The translations under genes were made by a program, and so were the position numbers. The notes under the pieces are model-generated. The model searched no databases. It saw only the letters and a list, made by a program, of their open reading frames with translations, and was not told the DNA's origin. A stretch of 43,507 nt of DNA. Source: Opitutus sp. (GTDB taxonomy: Bacteria; Verrucomicrobiota; Verrucomicrobiae; Opitutales; Opitutaceae). This document shows positions 21,269-29,267 of the stretch, piece by piece; the stretch's first letter is position 1, and each line of letters begins with the position of its first letter. The stretch spans positions 1 to 43,507 of the forward strand of contig SIBR01000032.1 of the NCBI GenBank assembly GCA_009695065.1. The letters are read 5' to 3'.

Positions 21269-22110
21269 CAGGGGGGCGCCGCGGCGGGCGGCACGTTGGT
21301 GTGGCGGCTTTGATCCACCGGGCCGAGCGAAAGCAGGGCGACCACGAAGAGGCTGAGGCACGTCCACGCGAACCGTTGGGCGAGCAGCCGGCCCCGCAGG
21401 CGCAATCCCAGCGCCGCGGCGTAGGCGACCCAAACCGCCACGGTCACGAACAGTTTCGTGAGGTTTACCGTCTCCGTGTCACGCAGCCAATAAACTGACC
21501 CCACCGAAAGTGAGGCCGCGAGAATCGCCACGCCGGCGCCGAGCAACCGCAGGCCGATGTGGTCAAGATCGAGAATCGACGGCAGGAACGAGAACCAGCC
21601 GCCGAAGTGCTTGTGCTTGAGCGCGTGGTTGCGCAGCAAAAACATGATCGAGGTGAGCGCGAGCAGGCCAAAAATTCCGTAGCTGAAGACGGCCAGCGCT
21701 GCATGCATTTCGATCCAGGGGTTGTCGCCGAAGACATGCGTGCGGCGGGTTGCGTCCCAGGCGGGAATCGCCAGGGACACGAGGGTCAGCACGGCCGCCA
21801 ACGACGAGGAAAAGTAGCCGAGGAGGCTTTTGCGAAAGGTGACTCCGACCACGAGATAGAGCGTGATCGACGACCAGGCGGTGAATTGGAAAATCTCAAA
21901 CGTGTTGCCGAGAGGGCAGCCGCCCACGTTTCGCCCGCGGATGCCGAGCCCGACGAGTTGCAGCGCGTAGCCCGCCGCGATCAGGGCGTAGGTCGCCACG
22001 CCGGCCGGCCGGCCGCTGCGAAGCAACGAATACGTCCCCTGGGCAAAACCCGCCAGGTAGAGACCGGCGGCAGCCCAGAGCCACGTGCGATCCGTGAGGT
22101 CGGCGAGCAT
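21268..22110 (-). CDS. CcsA/HemX-like cytochrome c assembly membrane protein
   Basis: The 280-residue polytopic protein has about eight predicted TM helices and belongs to the CcsA/ResC/HemX (cytochrome c assembly protein) superfamily. The loop GGCPLGNTFEIFQFTAWSSI (about 64-83) occupies the place of the tryptophan-rich WWD heme-handling loop but is poorer in Trp, and VFGDNPWIEMHAALAVFSYG holds a conserved His-containing helix start. It directly precedes and overlaps hemA, as hemX-type genes do in other bacteria. It may handle heme or influence GluTR level; no partner ResB/Ccs1 gene lies nearby, so a full cytochrome c synthase role is uncertain. Confidence 0.8.
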   Translation of the reverse strand: MLADLTDRTWLWAAAGLYLAGFAQGTYSLLRSGRPAGVATYALIAAGYALQLVGLGIRGRNVGGCPLGNTFEIFQFTAWSSITLYLVVGVTFRKSLLGYFSSSLAAVLTLVSLAIPAWDATRRTHVFGDNPWIEMHAALAVFSYGIFGLLALTSIMFLLRNHALKHKHFGGWFSFLPSILDLDHIGLRLLGAGVAILAASLSVGSVYWLRDTETVNLTKLFVTVAVWVAYAAALGLRLRGRLLAQRFAWTCLSLFVVALLSLGPVDQSRHTNVPPAAAPP

Positions 22111-22264
22111 CAGGGGTGTACGGTAGGGGTGAGGCTACGGGGCGCAAGTCTCGGCCGCGTGTGCCGGCCCAGCCGACGCCGGTCGGAGACTGGCGCTACG
22201 TGGCGCGGGTCTCCGGTACGCGGTTATTAAAAAGGGAGTGCGTTCAGTTCTTCCGTTATTTCCT

Positions 22265-22288
22265 AATTGTGCGTGGCCACGCACAATT
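22265..22288. promoter_or_regulatory. 24-bp perfect palindrome upstream of ccsA/hemX-hemA
   Basis: AATTGTGCGTGG (22265-22276) is followed directly by CCACGCACAATT. It lies about 155 bp upstream of the ccsA/hemX-like start. Perfect symmetry without a spacer suits a dimeric DNA-binding protein; no regulator can be named. Confidence 0.5.
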
Positions 22289-22541
22289 TGGGGAGCCGGA
22301 CAGGGGCAGGTCGTTGATGGTTAATGCAGGAGCCATGAAGCCAGGAGGGCGAAGTTGTAAAGATGGGCGTGAATCAGTGGTTTGAGTCTCTACGCCTCTG
22401 CGCAAGGCACTCGGTCTTGGTCCAGTCGATTCTCCCGCCCGCTACGCTCACGGCGCGGAGGCGCAGAGGGGGTGGGGCCGGGTCGAAGGCGTCACGTCTG
22501 GAAACGGGAATAAAGGCGAGGTGTTTTGGCCGGAAGAATTC

Positions 22542-22569
22542 AGTTGAGGTCTGAGAGTTGAGAGCCAAT
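22542..22569. repeat. Heptamer repeat array
   Basis: Four consecutive 7-base units: AGTTGAG, GTCTGAG, AGTTGAG, AGCCAAT. A short member of the heptamer class described at 34374-34498. Confidence 0.55.
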
Positions 22570-22574
22570 CGCGC

Positions 22575-22742
22575 TAAGCTAAGCCGAATCCATGCAGTCG
22601 AAAGACGTTTCCCGAGTGACCGGACGGACACCAATTGGTGTAGGGCTGCCGCTTGACGGCAGGCCGCCATCTTCATTCGAAGAGCGGCCCGTCGGCGAGC
22701 GACGGCCCTACACTCCATTGCATCGTTACGGCTAAGGCCGAC
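22575..22742. repeat. MITE-like unit with inverted ends, copy 1
   Basis: CTAAGCCGAATCCATGCA near the left end faces TGCATCGTTACGGCTAAG at the right end (about 22719-22736), with a second inverted pair GTGTAGGGC (22638-22646) / GCCCTACAC (22705-22713) inside. Size and end sequences resemble 43198-43369. It contains no gene. Confidence 0.5.
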
Positions 22743-22758
22743 TCGCCGGTCCCAATCC

Positions 22759-22830
22759 AGTTGCCACAAAAAGGCACAAAAATCCAGGGGTGAGGCGGAA
22801 ATCTCCAGTGGGCCTATAGGCCCACGCAAA
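22759..22830. repeat. Repeat with central CTATAG palindrome, copy 1
   Basis: The motif GGCGGAAAT(C/T) and a CGCAA tail flank a perfect 18-bp palindrome (22808-22825, GTGGGCCTATAGGCCCAC). The copy at 40506-40556 keeps the flanks but has different, still perfectly paired, arms. The left part GCCACAAAAAGGCACAAAAA is shared, inverted, with 40572-40596. Confidence 0.6.
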
Positions 22831-23086
22831 TTTGCGTCGGAGCGGACGTTTTTTTGTTCCTCTTTACGGCCCATAGATTGGTTGTCCGAATTTGGCGTGC
22901 TCGTCTGAGGCGGGTTGCAGCTCCGTTCTGCCTGGTGACGAACGACGTCCTTATCTCAGCGCCATTCCAACCTGACCCTTTCTCGGTCTCGGAGAAAAAG
23001 CGCTGAACGAGGGACAAAAAAGAGGGTTTGAAGACCCTTCCGGGTTCGAAGAGTACGTCATCTCCCAAAAAAATCTCACCCTCATC

Positions 23087-23971
23087 ATGGCACCAACAAT
23101 TGGCTTCGTCGGACTCGGGCGCATGGGCGCAAACATGGCCCGCCGGCTCAAAGACACCGGATTCTCCCTCACCGCGGTTTATGACCGCGACGCCGTCCGA
23201 GCCGCGGAACTGGCCCGTGAAATCGGGACGGAGGCAGCGAGTTCGCTGGCCCGGGTCACGGCGCTGGCCGACCTGATCTTCACGGTCGTGACCGACGACC
23301 GCGCGCAGTTGGACGTCTTCGCCGAGCAGGGGGACTCGCTGCTGGTCGGCGCGAAAGGGAAGACCTTCGTGAATTGTGCAACCATTTCGCCGACCACCCA
23401 TGTCGAGGTCGAACGCCGCGCCCATAAAGTGGGGGCGGTGACGCTCGAAGGCTGCATGGCCTCGAGTATTCCCCAGGCGCGGCAAGGGACACTCTATCTC
23501 ATGTGTGCGGGAGATCAGGCGGAATTTGAAAAGATCCGGCCGGTTCTGGAAAAACTGAGCAGCGCGCTGCGCTACGTCGGAGAGACCGGCCGCGCGGCGC
23601 AGGTCAAAGGGCTGGTGAACATGGTCATGAACGCGAATACGGCGGTGCTCGCTGAAGGTCTCGGGCTCGGGGAAGCGCTCGGTCTGGATTTGAACATGCT
23701 GCGCGACGTCTTTGCCACGACGGGTGCGAACTCGCAGGTCCTCAAGACCGATGGCGAGGACATGCAGAACCGGGCTCACGACTGTTTTTTCTCGGCCGCG
23801 CACGCGGCCAAGGATTCGGGCATTGCCCTGAAAATGAACGAGGGACTCGGCCTCAACCTCCCGCTGGCCCGCGCCACCAAGGAGCAGTATGACCGCATGA
23901 TCGCGCTGGGCTTGGGCGAGCTCGACAAGTCCGGCATCGCCGAGCTGACCTTCCGCGGGCGGGGTAAGTAG
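23087..23971 (+). CDS. NAD(P)-dependent beta-hydroxyacid dehydrogenase (3-hydroxyisobutyrate dehydrogenase family)
   Basis: The 294-residue enzyme has the dinucleotide-binding motif IGFVGLGRMGANMARRLKDTG (8-14 core), the substrate-loop region where members read (D/E)xPVSGG, here EGCMASSIPQARQGTL (121-135), and the catalytic helix AAQVKGLVNMVMNAN with Lys174 and Asn178. The family oxidises short beta-hydroxy acids or reduces small aldehydes. The absence of the SGG glycines, replaced by ASSI, suggests the glyoxylate/succinic semialdehyde reductase (GLYR) or GLYR1-like branch, but the substrate cannot be set. It stands alone with its own upstream region and ends in TAG. Confidence 0.88.
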   Translation: MAPTIGFVGLGRMGANMARRLKDTGFSLTAVYDRDAVRAAELAREIGTEAASSLARVTALADLIFTVVTDDRAQLDVFAEQGDSLLVGAKGKTFVNCATISPTTHVEVERRAHKVGAVTLEGCMASSIPQARQGTLYLMCAGDQAEFEKIRPVLEKLSSALRYVGETGRAAQVKGLVNMVMNANTAVLAEGLGLGEALGLDLNMLRDVFATTGANSQVLKTDGEDMQNRAHDCFFSAAHAAKDSGIALKMNEGLGLNLPLARATKEQYDRMIALGLGELDKSGIAELTFRGRGK

Positions 23972-24082
23972 CGCGGGTCTCGGGCCGGCGTTCGGGCTAA
24001 CTACCGCCTCTCGATAGTCCTCGCCGGCGGGACTTAGTTTCCGAGTCACTTGGTTCGATCAATTTGGCGACAGATTACATAG

Positions 24083-24320
24083 GGCGGCGGAGCCGCAACC
24101 AAACCCGAGCCACCAAGTCATTAGCCGCAAAAAAGCACAAAATGCGCAAAAAAAGGCAGGGGCAGGGAGGGAGCAGGACTCTACCAACCGTCTTGCCTCA
24201 AATAACTGCACAAGGCGGTCGTCGCCTTGGTTCGTTTTTGCGCCTTTTGCGCTTTTTTGTGGCAATTGCTCTAGCTGGGAATTCCTCGTGGTCCGCGAGG
24301 ATTCTGCAAGATAGTAGTGC
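24083..24320 (+). repeat. About 240-bp dispersed direct repeat with inverted arms, copy 1
   Basis: It matches 40259-40497 in the same orientation along its whole length. Inside each copy the segment TTAGCCGCAAAAAAGCAC (24121-24138) and what follows is inverted at 24235-24265 (GCGCTTTTTTGTGGCAA), so the element is itself a large hairpin with a roughly 85-base loop. It is non-coding. Confidence 0.85.
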
Positions 24321-24388
24321 GGCCTTCTTTCTTGGCTTCGCCGGCAAAAAGAGGCTGCTCAGCCGCGAATCTGGGTCTGAAGCAATCG

Positions 24389-24448
24389 CTCACGCGGAGC
24401 CGAGAAGAGCACCGGTGGATCCTCCGCGTCTCCGCGCATTCCGCGTGA
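24389..24448. repeat. 'CTCCGCGTCTCCGCG' hairpin repeat
   Basis: CTCACGCGGAGCCGAGAAG (from 24389) faces CTCCGCGTCTCCGCGCATT and the CCGCGTGA end (24421-24448). It is the same repeat type as the hairpin at 10390-10478 upstream of lolC/E. Confidence 0.65.
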
Positions 24449-24602
24449 AAATCCGGTCCAAGCAGCAATACCAACATGTTGGTGTCTTCGCTCGAATAGT
24501 CAGACAATTACACGGATGCGGTCCGATTTCATCTGTGCCAGTTGGGTGATTTGTGGCCAAATCTCTCCGGTGCCTCGGTTCACGGCATTACCGCGACGCA
24601 GG

Positions 24603-26069
24603 TCAGAACAACCTCAGCAGCACCGACGGGAAAACTCCGAGGAGCACAAGCAACCCGGCGGAAATGATCAACGCGAGCGCGGCGCTGGCCGGGACCGCAA
24701 TTCGTCTCCGGCCTTCGGCGGGCGCAGCCACCAGGGCCTGCTTCAAAATGATCAGGTAGTAGTAAAGCGCCACGGCACTGAGGAAGATCGCCGCAATGGC
24801 CAGCCAGCCCAAGGTGCCGTTCAGACCGCTGACCTGCAGGGCCGCGGCGAACACGACAAATTTTCCGAAGAATCCGGCCAGCGGAGGAATGCCCGCGAGC
24901 GACAGGACGAAGACGAGGAGGCAGAGCGCGAGCAGCGGCGACCGGCGGTGCAGCCCCGTGAGGTCGGTGATCTGCTGGCAGCCTTCCTCGTTTTCGATCA
25001 CGGCGATTACTCCGAACGCACCGACCGTCGCGAGTCCATAGGTGGCAGCGTAGAAGTAGAGCGGTCCGGGGCCCGCGGTCCCGGCGGCCATCACGCCCAG
25101 CAGCAGTGCGCCGGCGTGGGCGATGGCCGAATAGGCGAGCAGGCGGCGGACATTGGATTGGGCGAGCGCGCCAATGTTGCCGAGCAGGAGGGACACGGAG
25201 GAGATGACGGCGACGATCGGTAGCCAGCCCGGGGAACCTTCCAGCGTCGTGACGCTCCCGGCGGCCGAGACCAGGCCGCTCCACAGCAGTCGCACGAAAA
25301 GCGTGAACCCGGCGAGTTTGGAGGCGGAGGCGATCAACGCGGCCGAGGCGGTGGGCGCCCCCTGATAGACATCGGGTGCCCACAGGTGGAAAGGTGCCGC
25401 CGCGGACTTGAAGCCGAACGCGACCAGCACCATCACCAGCGCGACCATCAGCAGCGGGGTCGGGGCCTGGGTCGCAATCCGGGTGGCGATTTCTGGAAAG
25501 GCGATGGAGCCCGTGAGCCCGTAGAGCAGGCTGAAGCCGAACAGCAGAAAGGCGGCGGAGATGCCGCCGGTCAGGAAATATTTCAGCGCGGCCTCGGCTG
25601 AATCGCGGCTGGATTTATCGAATCCCGCCAGAATGTAAAGCGACAGGCTCGCGAGTTCGAGCGCCAGGAACGCCAGCAGCAATTGCTGCGCGACGGCCAT
25701 CAGCGTGAATCCGACGGTCGCAAAGAGGATAATCACGACGTATTCCGCCGGATTGCGCAGCCCCTGGCCCATGGGCGTCAGCAGCAACGTCAGGGCCGCC
25801 AGCACGAGCACACCGACGCGAGTGGCCAGGCCGAGTGAATCCAGCACGAGCACGCCACTAACCACCGAGCCGTTGCGCCCAGCGCTGAGGGCGCCATAGA
25901 CGGCCGCGGTGATGGCCAGCAGACCGATGGTCGCGGCGATCTGCCGGCGGCGGCAGTCCGATTGCCGGGAACCGGCGATGAGATCAAAACCGAGCACGAT
26001 CAGCGCTCCGATGACCAGCGCCGCCTCGGGCAGCAACGCCCGTAGAATTTCGAGGTAGTTTGGCGTCAT
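24603..26069 (-). CDS. nuoN: NADH-quinone oxidoreductase subunit N (proton pump)
   Basis: The 488-residue antiporter-like subunit of complex I has about 14 TM helices. Proton-path residues are all in place: Glu138 in TM5 (LAFLALELASLSLY), Lys221 in TM7 (AFGFKSAAAPFHLWAPDVY), Lys251 in TM8 (ASKLAGF) and Lys403 in TM12 (AGFFGKF). It is the last gene of the operon; its ATG overlaps the nuoM2 stop by 4 bp (ATGA). No terminator hairpin with a T tract was seen just downstream. Confidence 0.95.
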   Translation of the reverse strand: MTPNYLEILRALLPEAALVIGALIVLGFDLIAGSRQSDCRRRQIAATIGLLAITAAVYGALSAGRNGSVVSGVLVLDSLGLATRVGVLVLAALTLLLTPMGQGLRNPAEYVVIILFATVGFTLMAVAQQLLLAFLALELASLSLYILAGFDKSSRDSAEAALKYFLTGGISAAFLLFGFSLLYGLTGSIAFPEIATRIATQAPTPLLMVALVMVLVAFGFKSAAAPFHLWAPDVYQGAPTASAALIASASKLAGFTLFVRLLWSGLVSAAGSVTTLEGSPGWLPIVAVISSVSLLLGNIGALAQSNVRRLLAYSAIAHAGALLLGVMAAGTAGPGPLYFYAATYGLATVGAFGVIAVIENEEGCQQITDLTGLHRRSPLLALCLLVFVLSLAGIPPLAGFFGKFVVFAAALQVSGLNGTLGWLAIAAIFLSAVALYYYLIILKQALVAAPAEGRRRIAVPASAALALIISAGLLVLLGVFPSVLLRLF

Positions 26070-27595
26070 GGCGTGCCCCCTTTCAAGGCGGCTTGAAACA
26101 GGGGCGATTGCAGCGCCGGGCTGATCCAGTTCAGGAGGACATCGGGCTTCAAGCCGACGTAGACCGTGGCCCCAATGAGCAGCAGGGCGCCGAGACGCTC
26201 CGGCCAGGTGATGGGCACGAAATGGGTTTCGGTGCCATTATGCCCGGCGCCGTGGACGCCGTGTCCCGTGGGGTTGGTCCCCTCCGTCGTGCCAAAGAAT
26301 GAAACTTGGATGACCCGCAACGTGAAGGCGGCGGCGACCAAGACGCCGGCGGCCGCGAACGTGGCCCAGAGGGGCGAGGTCTTCCAGGTTCCGATCAAGA
26401 TCGTGAGCTCGGCGGGAAATCCGCTGAAGCCGGGCATGCCCATCGACGCGAGACCCGCGAGGACGAACGTGAGCGCGGCGAAAGGCATGAGCTGGTGCAG
26501 CGGCATCCGGCGCAAATCGGCGAGCTTCCGCGTATGCGTCCGCTCGTAGACCATCCGGCCGACAACGGCGAAGAGGAGGCCGGCGATGACGCCGTGCGAG
26601 AACATCTGCAGCACCGCGCCGCTGACGGCCTGGGCGTTGGCGGCGGCGAGGCCGAGCAGGACAAAGCCCATGTGGCTCACGCTCGAGTAGCCGATGACGA
26701 ATTTGAAATCCTCCTGCACGAGGGCGATCAGACCGGCGTAGATAATCCCGATGATGGCGAGCCAGGCGATGACCGGCTGCCAGTAGGCCAGACCGACCGG
26801 AAACAGCGGCATCGCCACGCGCAGGCAGCCATAGGCGCCGAGTTTCATCACCACGCCGGCGAGCAGCATGGACGCGGCGGTCGGCGCGGCGACGTGGCCC
26901 GTGGGCGCCCAGGTGTGAAACGGGAACATGCCGGCGAGCACCGCGAACCCGAGGAAGATCAACGCGAACATGCCGAGTTGCTGGCCGCGGGTGAAATTGA
27001 CCGCCGCACTCGCCAGGTCACCGAGGGCAAAGCTGTGCGAGCCCGCCGTCGCATAGGCCCAGATGACCCCGGCCAGGACGAGCGCGCTGCCGGCGAAGGA
27101 GTAGAGAACGAGCTTCATGGCGCCGTATTCGCGGTTGGTCGAACCCCAGTTTGCGATCAGGAAATACTTCGGCACGATCGCGATTTCGTAGAAAACGAAG
27201 AACACGAAAGCGTCGCTGCTGAGGAAGACGCCGTAGACTCCGCCAATGAGCGTCAGGAAAAGGGCGAAAAATTCGTTGGTGCGCTCCTCGATATTCCACG
27301 AAAAGAGAATGCCCGCGGTCGCCGCCAGTCCGGTGAGCACGATGAGCGTCAGGCTGATGCCATCGGCGGCGAGGTGATACCGCACGCCAATCTCGGGAAT
27401 CCACGGCAGGTCGACGAGCGTCTGCAGACCGGGGCCGGGATTGAAGTCCCGTGCGGCCAGCAGCGCCACGACCCAGCCCGCCGTCGCGGAGGCGAGGGCC
27501 AGCCAGCGGGCGGTCGCGGCCGAACGCGCCCCGGCCACCAGCACGAGCAACGCACCGCCGAGGGAGAGGTAGATCGTCCAGGCGAGTAAGTTCAT
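26066..27595 (-). CDS. nuoM: NADH-quinone oxidoreductase subunit M, second copy (NuoM2)
   Basis: The 509-residue antiporter-like subunit is clearly different from the M copy upstream, so the pair is not a recent tandem duplication. TM5 Glu137 (FYEIAIVPKYFL), TM8 Lys251 (VVMKLGAYGCLR) and TM12 Glu396 (GFPAELTIL) are kept. The TM7 lysine, five residues before P(F/L)H in other copies, is Leu220 (GFAVLAGMFPFHTW). A His-rich loop (HGVHGAGHNGTETH) lies near residues 440-455. It is preceded by a 133-bp repeat-filled gap and overlaps nuoN by 4 bp. In four-pump complex I this subunit would sit in the distal membrane arm between NuoM1 or NuoL and NuoN. Confidence 0.92.
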   Translation of the reverse strand: MNLLAWTIYLSLGGALLVLVAGARSAATARWLALASATAGWVVALLAARDFNPGPGLQTLVDLPWIPEIGVRYHLAADGISLTLIVLTGLAATAGILFSWNIEERTNEFFALFLTLIGGVYGVFLSSDAFVFFVFYEIAIVPKYFLIANWGSTNREYGAMKLVLYSFAGSALVLAGVIWAYATAGSHSFALGDLASAAVNFTRGQQLGMFALIFLGFAVLAGMFPFHTWAPTGHVAAPTAASMLLAGVVMKLGAYGCLRVAMPLFPVGLAYWQPVIAWLAIIGIIYAGLIALVQEDFKFVIGYSSVSHMGFVLLGLAAANAQAVSGAVLQMFSHGVIAGLLFAVVGRMVYERTHTRKLADLRRMPLHQLMPFAALTFVLAGLASMGMPGFSGFPAELTILIGTWKTSPLWATFAAAGVLVAAAFTLRVIQVSFFGTTEGTNPTGHGVHGAGHNGTETHFVPITWPERLGALLLIGATVYVGLKPDVLLNWISPALQSPLFQAALKGGTP

Positions 27596-27599
27596 TGCG

Positions 27600-27703
27600 G
27601 ACGACAGAAGACGGACGACGGAGGGCGGACGACGGAAGTCCTGGTTCGTAGTTCCGGCTTTAGCCAGAATCCGGGCGCTGAACCGCCTGAAGGCGGGACT
27701 ACA
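27600..27703. repeat. Heptamer array and hairpin in the nuoM1-nuoM2 gap
   Basis: Six consecutive 7-base units (GGACGAC, AGAAGAC, GGACGAC, GGAGGGC, GGACGAC, GGAAGTC) fill 27600-27641. They are followed by a hairpin repeat, GTAGTTCCGGCTTTAGCC (from 27650) facing CCGCCTGAAGGCGGGACTAC (27684-27703). The hairpin part resembles 31420-31438. The block fills the gap between the two nuoM genes. Confidence 0.75.
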
Positions 27704-27728
27704 AACGAGAAGAGCTGGGGGGCCGTCT

Positions 27729-29267
27729 TCATGGCAGCGAGAGGTGGCCGGCCCACGTGGTGACGAGCGGGTTGATGAGACCGGTCAGAAGTTGCGGCCA
27801 AATACCGAGCACGAACATCAGAGTAATCAACGGAGCCATTGTCACAATTTCCAGGACCGACAGGTCCGTTAGGTTCGCGGCCTGGCCGCGAACCGGGCCG
27901 TGGAACACCCTTTGCCAAAAGGTCAGGATGAACAGCGCGGTGGCGAGGAGTCCGAGGCAGGCGACGGCGGCCGCCCACGGCACGAGGCCGAAGACCCCGC
28001 GGAAAATCAGGAACTCGCCTACGAAACCGTTGAGTCCGGGCAGACCAAGGGACGAGAATATCGCGATGCCACACAGTCCCGCAAAGATCGGGGCGACCGT
28101 GCGGATGCCGCCAAAGTCATTGAGCCCGCGTTTCCCGCCGGAGCGCGACTCGATGACGCCGACGCAGAAGAACAGGGCGGCGGCGGAGAGCCCGTGGTTG
28201 AACAGCTGCAGAATCGTGCCGCTGAGGGCCGCGGCAGTCGCCTCGCTGGTCAATCCTGCGCGGCCGGTCGCGTTCGCGACGGCGAAAAGCGCGAGCAGGC
28301 AGTAGCTCAGGTGGTTGATCGAGGAGTAGGCGATCATCCGCTTCAGATCGGTCTGGCGCATCGCGGCGTAGGCGCCGAGGACGACGCCGCCGAGGGCGAG
28401 CCAGAGCAGACAGGGCGAAGCGGCGTGAAGTTGGGTGGGGAAGAGCGGCCAAAGCAGGCGGAGAAAACCGTAGACGCCCATCTTCGACATGACACCCGTG
28501 AGGAACATCGAGGCGCCGGTCGGAGCCTCGGCATAGGCCGAAGGCAGCCAGGTGTGAAACGGCCAGAGGGGAACCTTCACGGCGAGTCCGAGGAGGACGC
28601 CGAGGAAGACCGCCTGCGGCCACCAGCCGCCGAGGGTGGCGAGCTTCTGGCCCAGCGTGCCGTCGGCGGCGTACTGCGCGAGTTGGATGAAATCGAGCGT
28701 CCCGGTCGCCACGTAGAGGGCGGCGAAGGCGAGCAGCATGAACGCGCTGCCACCGATGGTGTAGATCACGAACTGGTAGGCGGCGCGCGAGGCGCCGGCG
28801 CCACCCCAGAGTTTGATCAGGAAGAACGCAGGGACGAGGCTCAGCTCCCAGAATACAAACCAGTGGAAGAAATCCAGGGCGAGGAACACGCCGAGGGCCG
28901 CGCCCTGCAGCGTGAGGAAAAGGGCGCCGAACAGCCGCGGATCGCGTAGGTCGCGCCACGAGGCCAGCAACGCGGAGGGCGTGACAATGCCGGCGAGCAG
29001 CACCAGCACGAGGCTGAGCCCGTCGAGCCCGAGGTAGTAATGGACATTCAGCGCTGCAATCCAGGCGTGGCGCTCGACCAGTTGGGGGGTGGAGATGGCC
29101 GGACTAAAATTTCCCAGCGCGACGAACCCGAGCACCAGCGTGGATAGACTGAACAGCAACGTCACGGCCCGGACGGTGGCCGGCGACGCCTGGCGCAGTA
29201 CCGCGAGCAAGGCCGCACCGGCCCAGGGTACAAAAATGATCAGGGAAAGCAGGGGCAGGGAGTTCAT
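27729..29267 (-). CDS. nuoM: NADH-quinone oxidoreductase subunit M, first copy (NuoM1)
   Basis: The 512-residue antiporter-like complex I subunit has about 14 TM helices. A full set of proton-path residues is present: Glu141 in TM5 (FWELSLVPAFFL), Lys231 in TM7 (LAVKVPLWPFHTWLP), Lys262 in TM8 (MSKMGVYGFLR) and Glu418 in TM12 (GFVGEFLIF). The start ATG overlaps the nuoL stop (ATGA). It is the canonical M subunit of the operon, with the more divergent M2 gene following after the repeat-filled gap. Confidence 0.95.
   Translation of the reverse strand: MNSLPLLSLIIFVPWAGAALLAVLRQASPATVRAVTLLFSLSTLVLGFVALGNFSPAISTPQLVERHAWIAALNVHYYLGLDGLSLVLVLLAGIVTPSALLASWRDLRDPRLFGALFLTLQGAALGVFLALDFFHWFVFWELSLVPAFFLIKLWGGAGASRAAYQFVIYTIGGSAFMLLAFAALYVATGTLDFIQLAQYAADGTLGQKLATLGGWWPQAVFLGVLLGLAVKVPLWPFHTWLPSAYAEAPTGASMFLTGVMSKMGVYGFLRLLWPLFPTQLHAASPCLLWLALGGVVLGAYAAMRQTDLKRMIAYSSINHLSYCLLALFAVANATGRAGLTSEATAAALSGTILQLFNHGLSAAALFFCVGVIESRSGGKRGLNDFGGIRTVAPIFAGLCGIAIFSSLGLPGLNGFVGEFLIFRGVFGLVPWAAAVACLGLLATALFILTFWQRVFHGPVRGQAANLTDLSVLEIVTMAPLITLMFVLGIWPQLLTGLINPLVTTWAGHLSLP

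Larger units (their letters stand above)
22111..23086. other. 976-bp intergenic region packed with palindromes
   Basis: No credible gene is visible: the open frames have no family features and cross the repeats. The region holds weak inverted repeats around 22141-22195 and 22388-22470, a perfect palindrome (22265-22288), a heptamer array (22542-22569), a MITE-like unit (22575-22742) and a palindrome-centred element (22759-22830). It serves as the upstream region of the divergent ccsA/hemX-hemA pair and the dehydrogenase gene. Confidence 0.6.
23972..24602. other. Intergenic region with repeats, between dehydrogenase gene and nuoN end
   Basis: No gene is visible; it is a convergent region between the plus-strand dehydrogenase and the minus-strand nuo operon. 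It contains the 240-bp repeat (24083-24320), a hairpin repeat (24389-24448), the short palindrome ACCAACATGTTGGT (24470-24483) and a stretch near 24530-24560 (TCATCTGTG ... GATTTGTGGCCAAAT) that looks like another dispersed repeat. Confidence 0.6.

Noticed and set aside
22374..22874. 166-codon minus-strand frame in the large intergenic region
   Set aside because: It runs through the heptamer array and both palindromic units and shows no domain; translated repeat DNA.
22814..24049. 411-codon open frame on the minus strand opposite the dehydrogenase gene
   Set aside because: It is the mirror of a strongly supported plus-strand gene, its N-terminal part crosses repeats, and its composition (Arg/His/Gly/Asp-rich, no recognisable motif) is typical of antisense frames in GC-rich DNA.
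26306..27589. 427-codon plus-strand open frame opposite nuoM2
   Set aside because: It has an extremely charged, low-complexity composition with no family features; it is explained as the antisense of a TM-rich gene.
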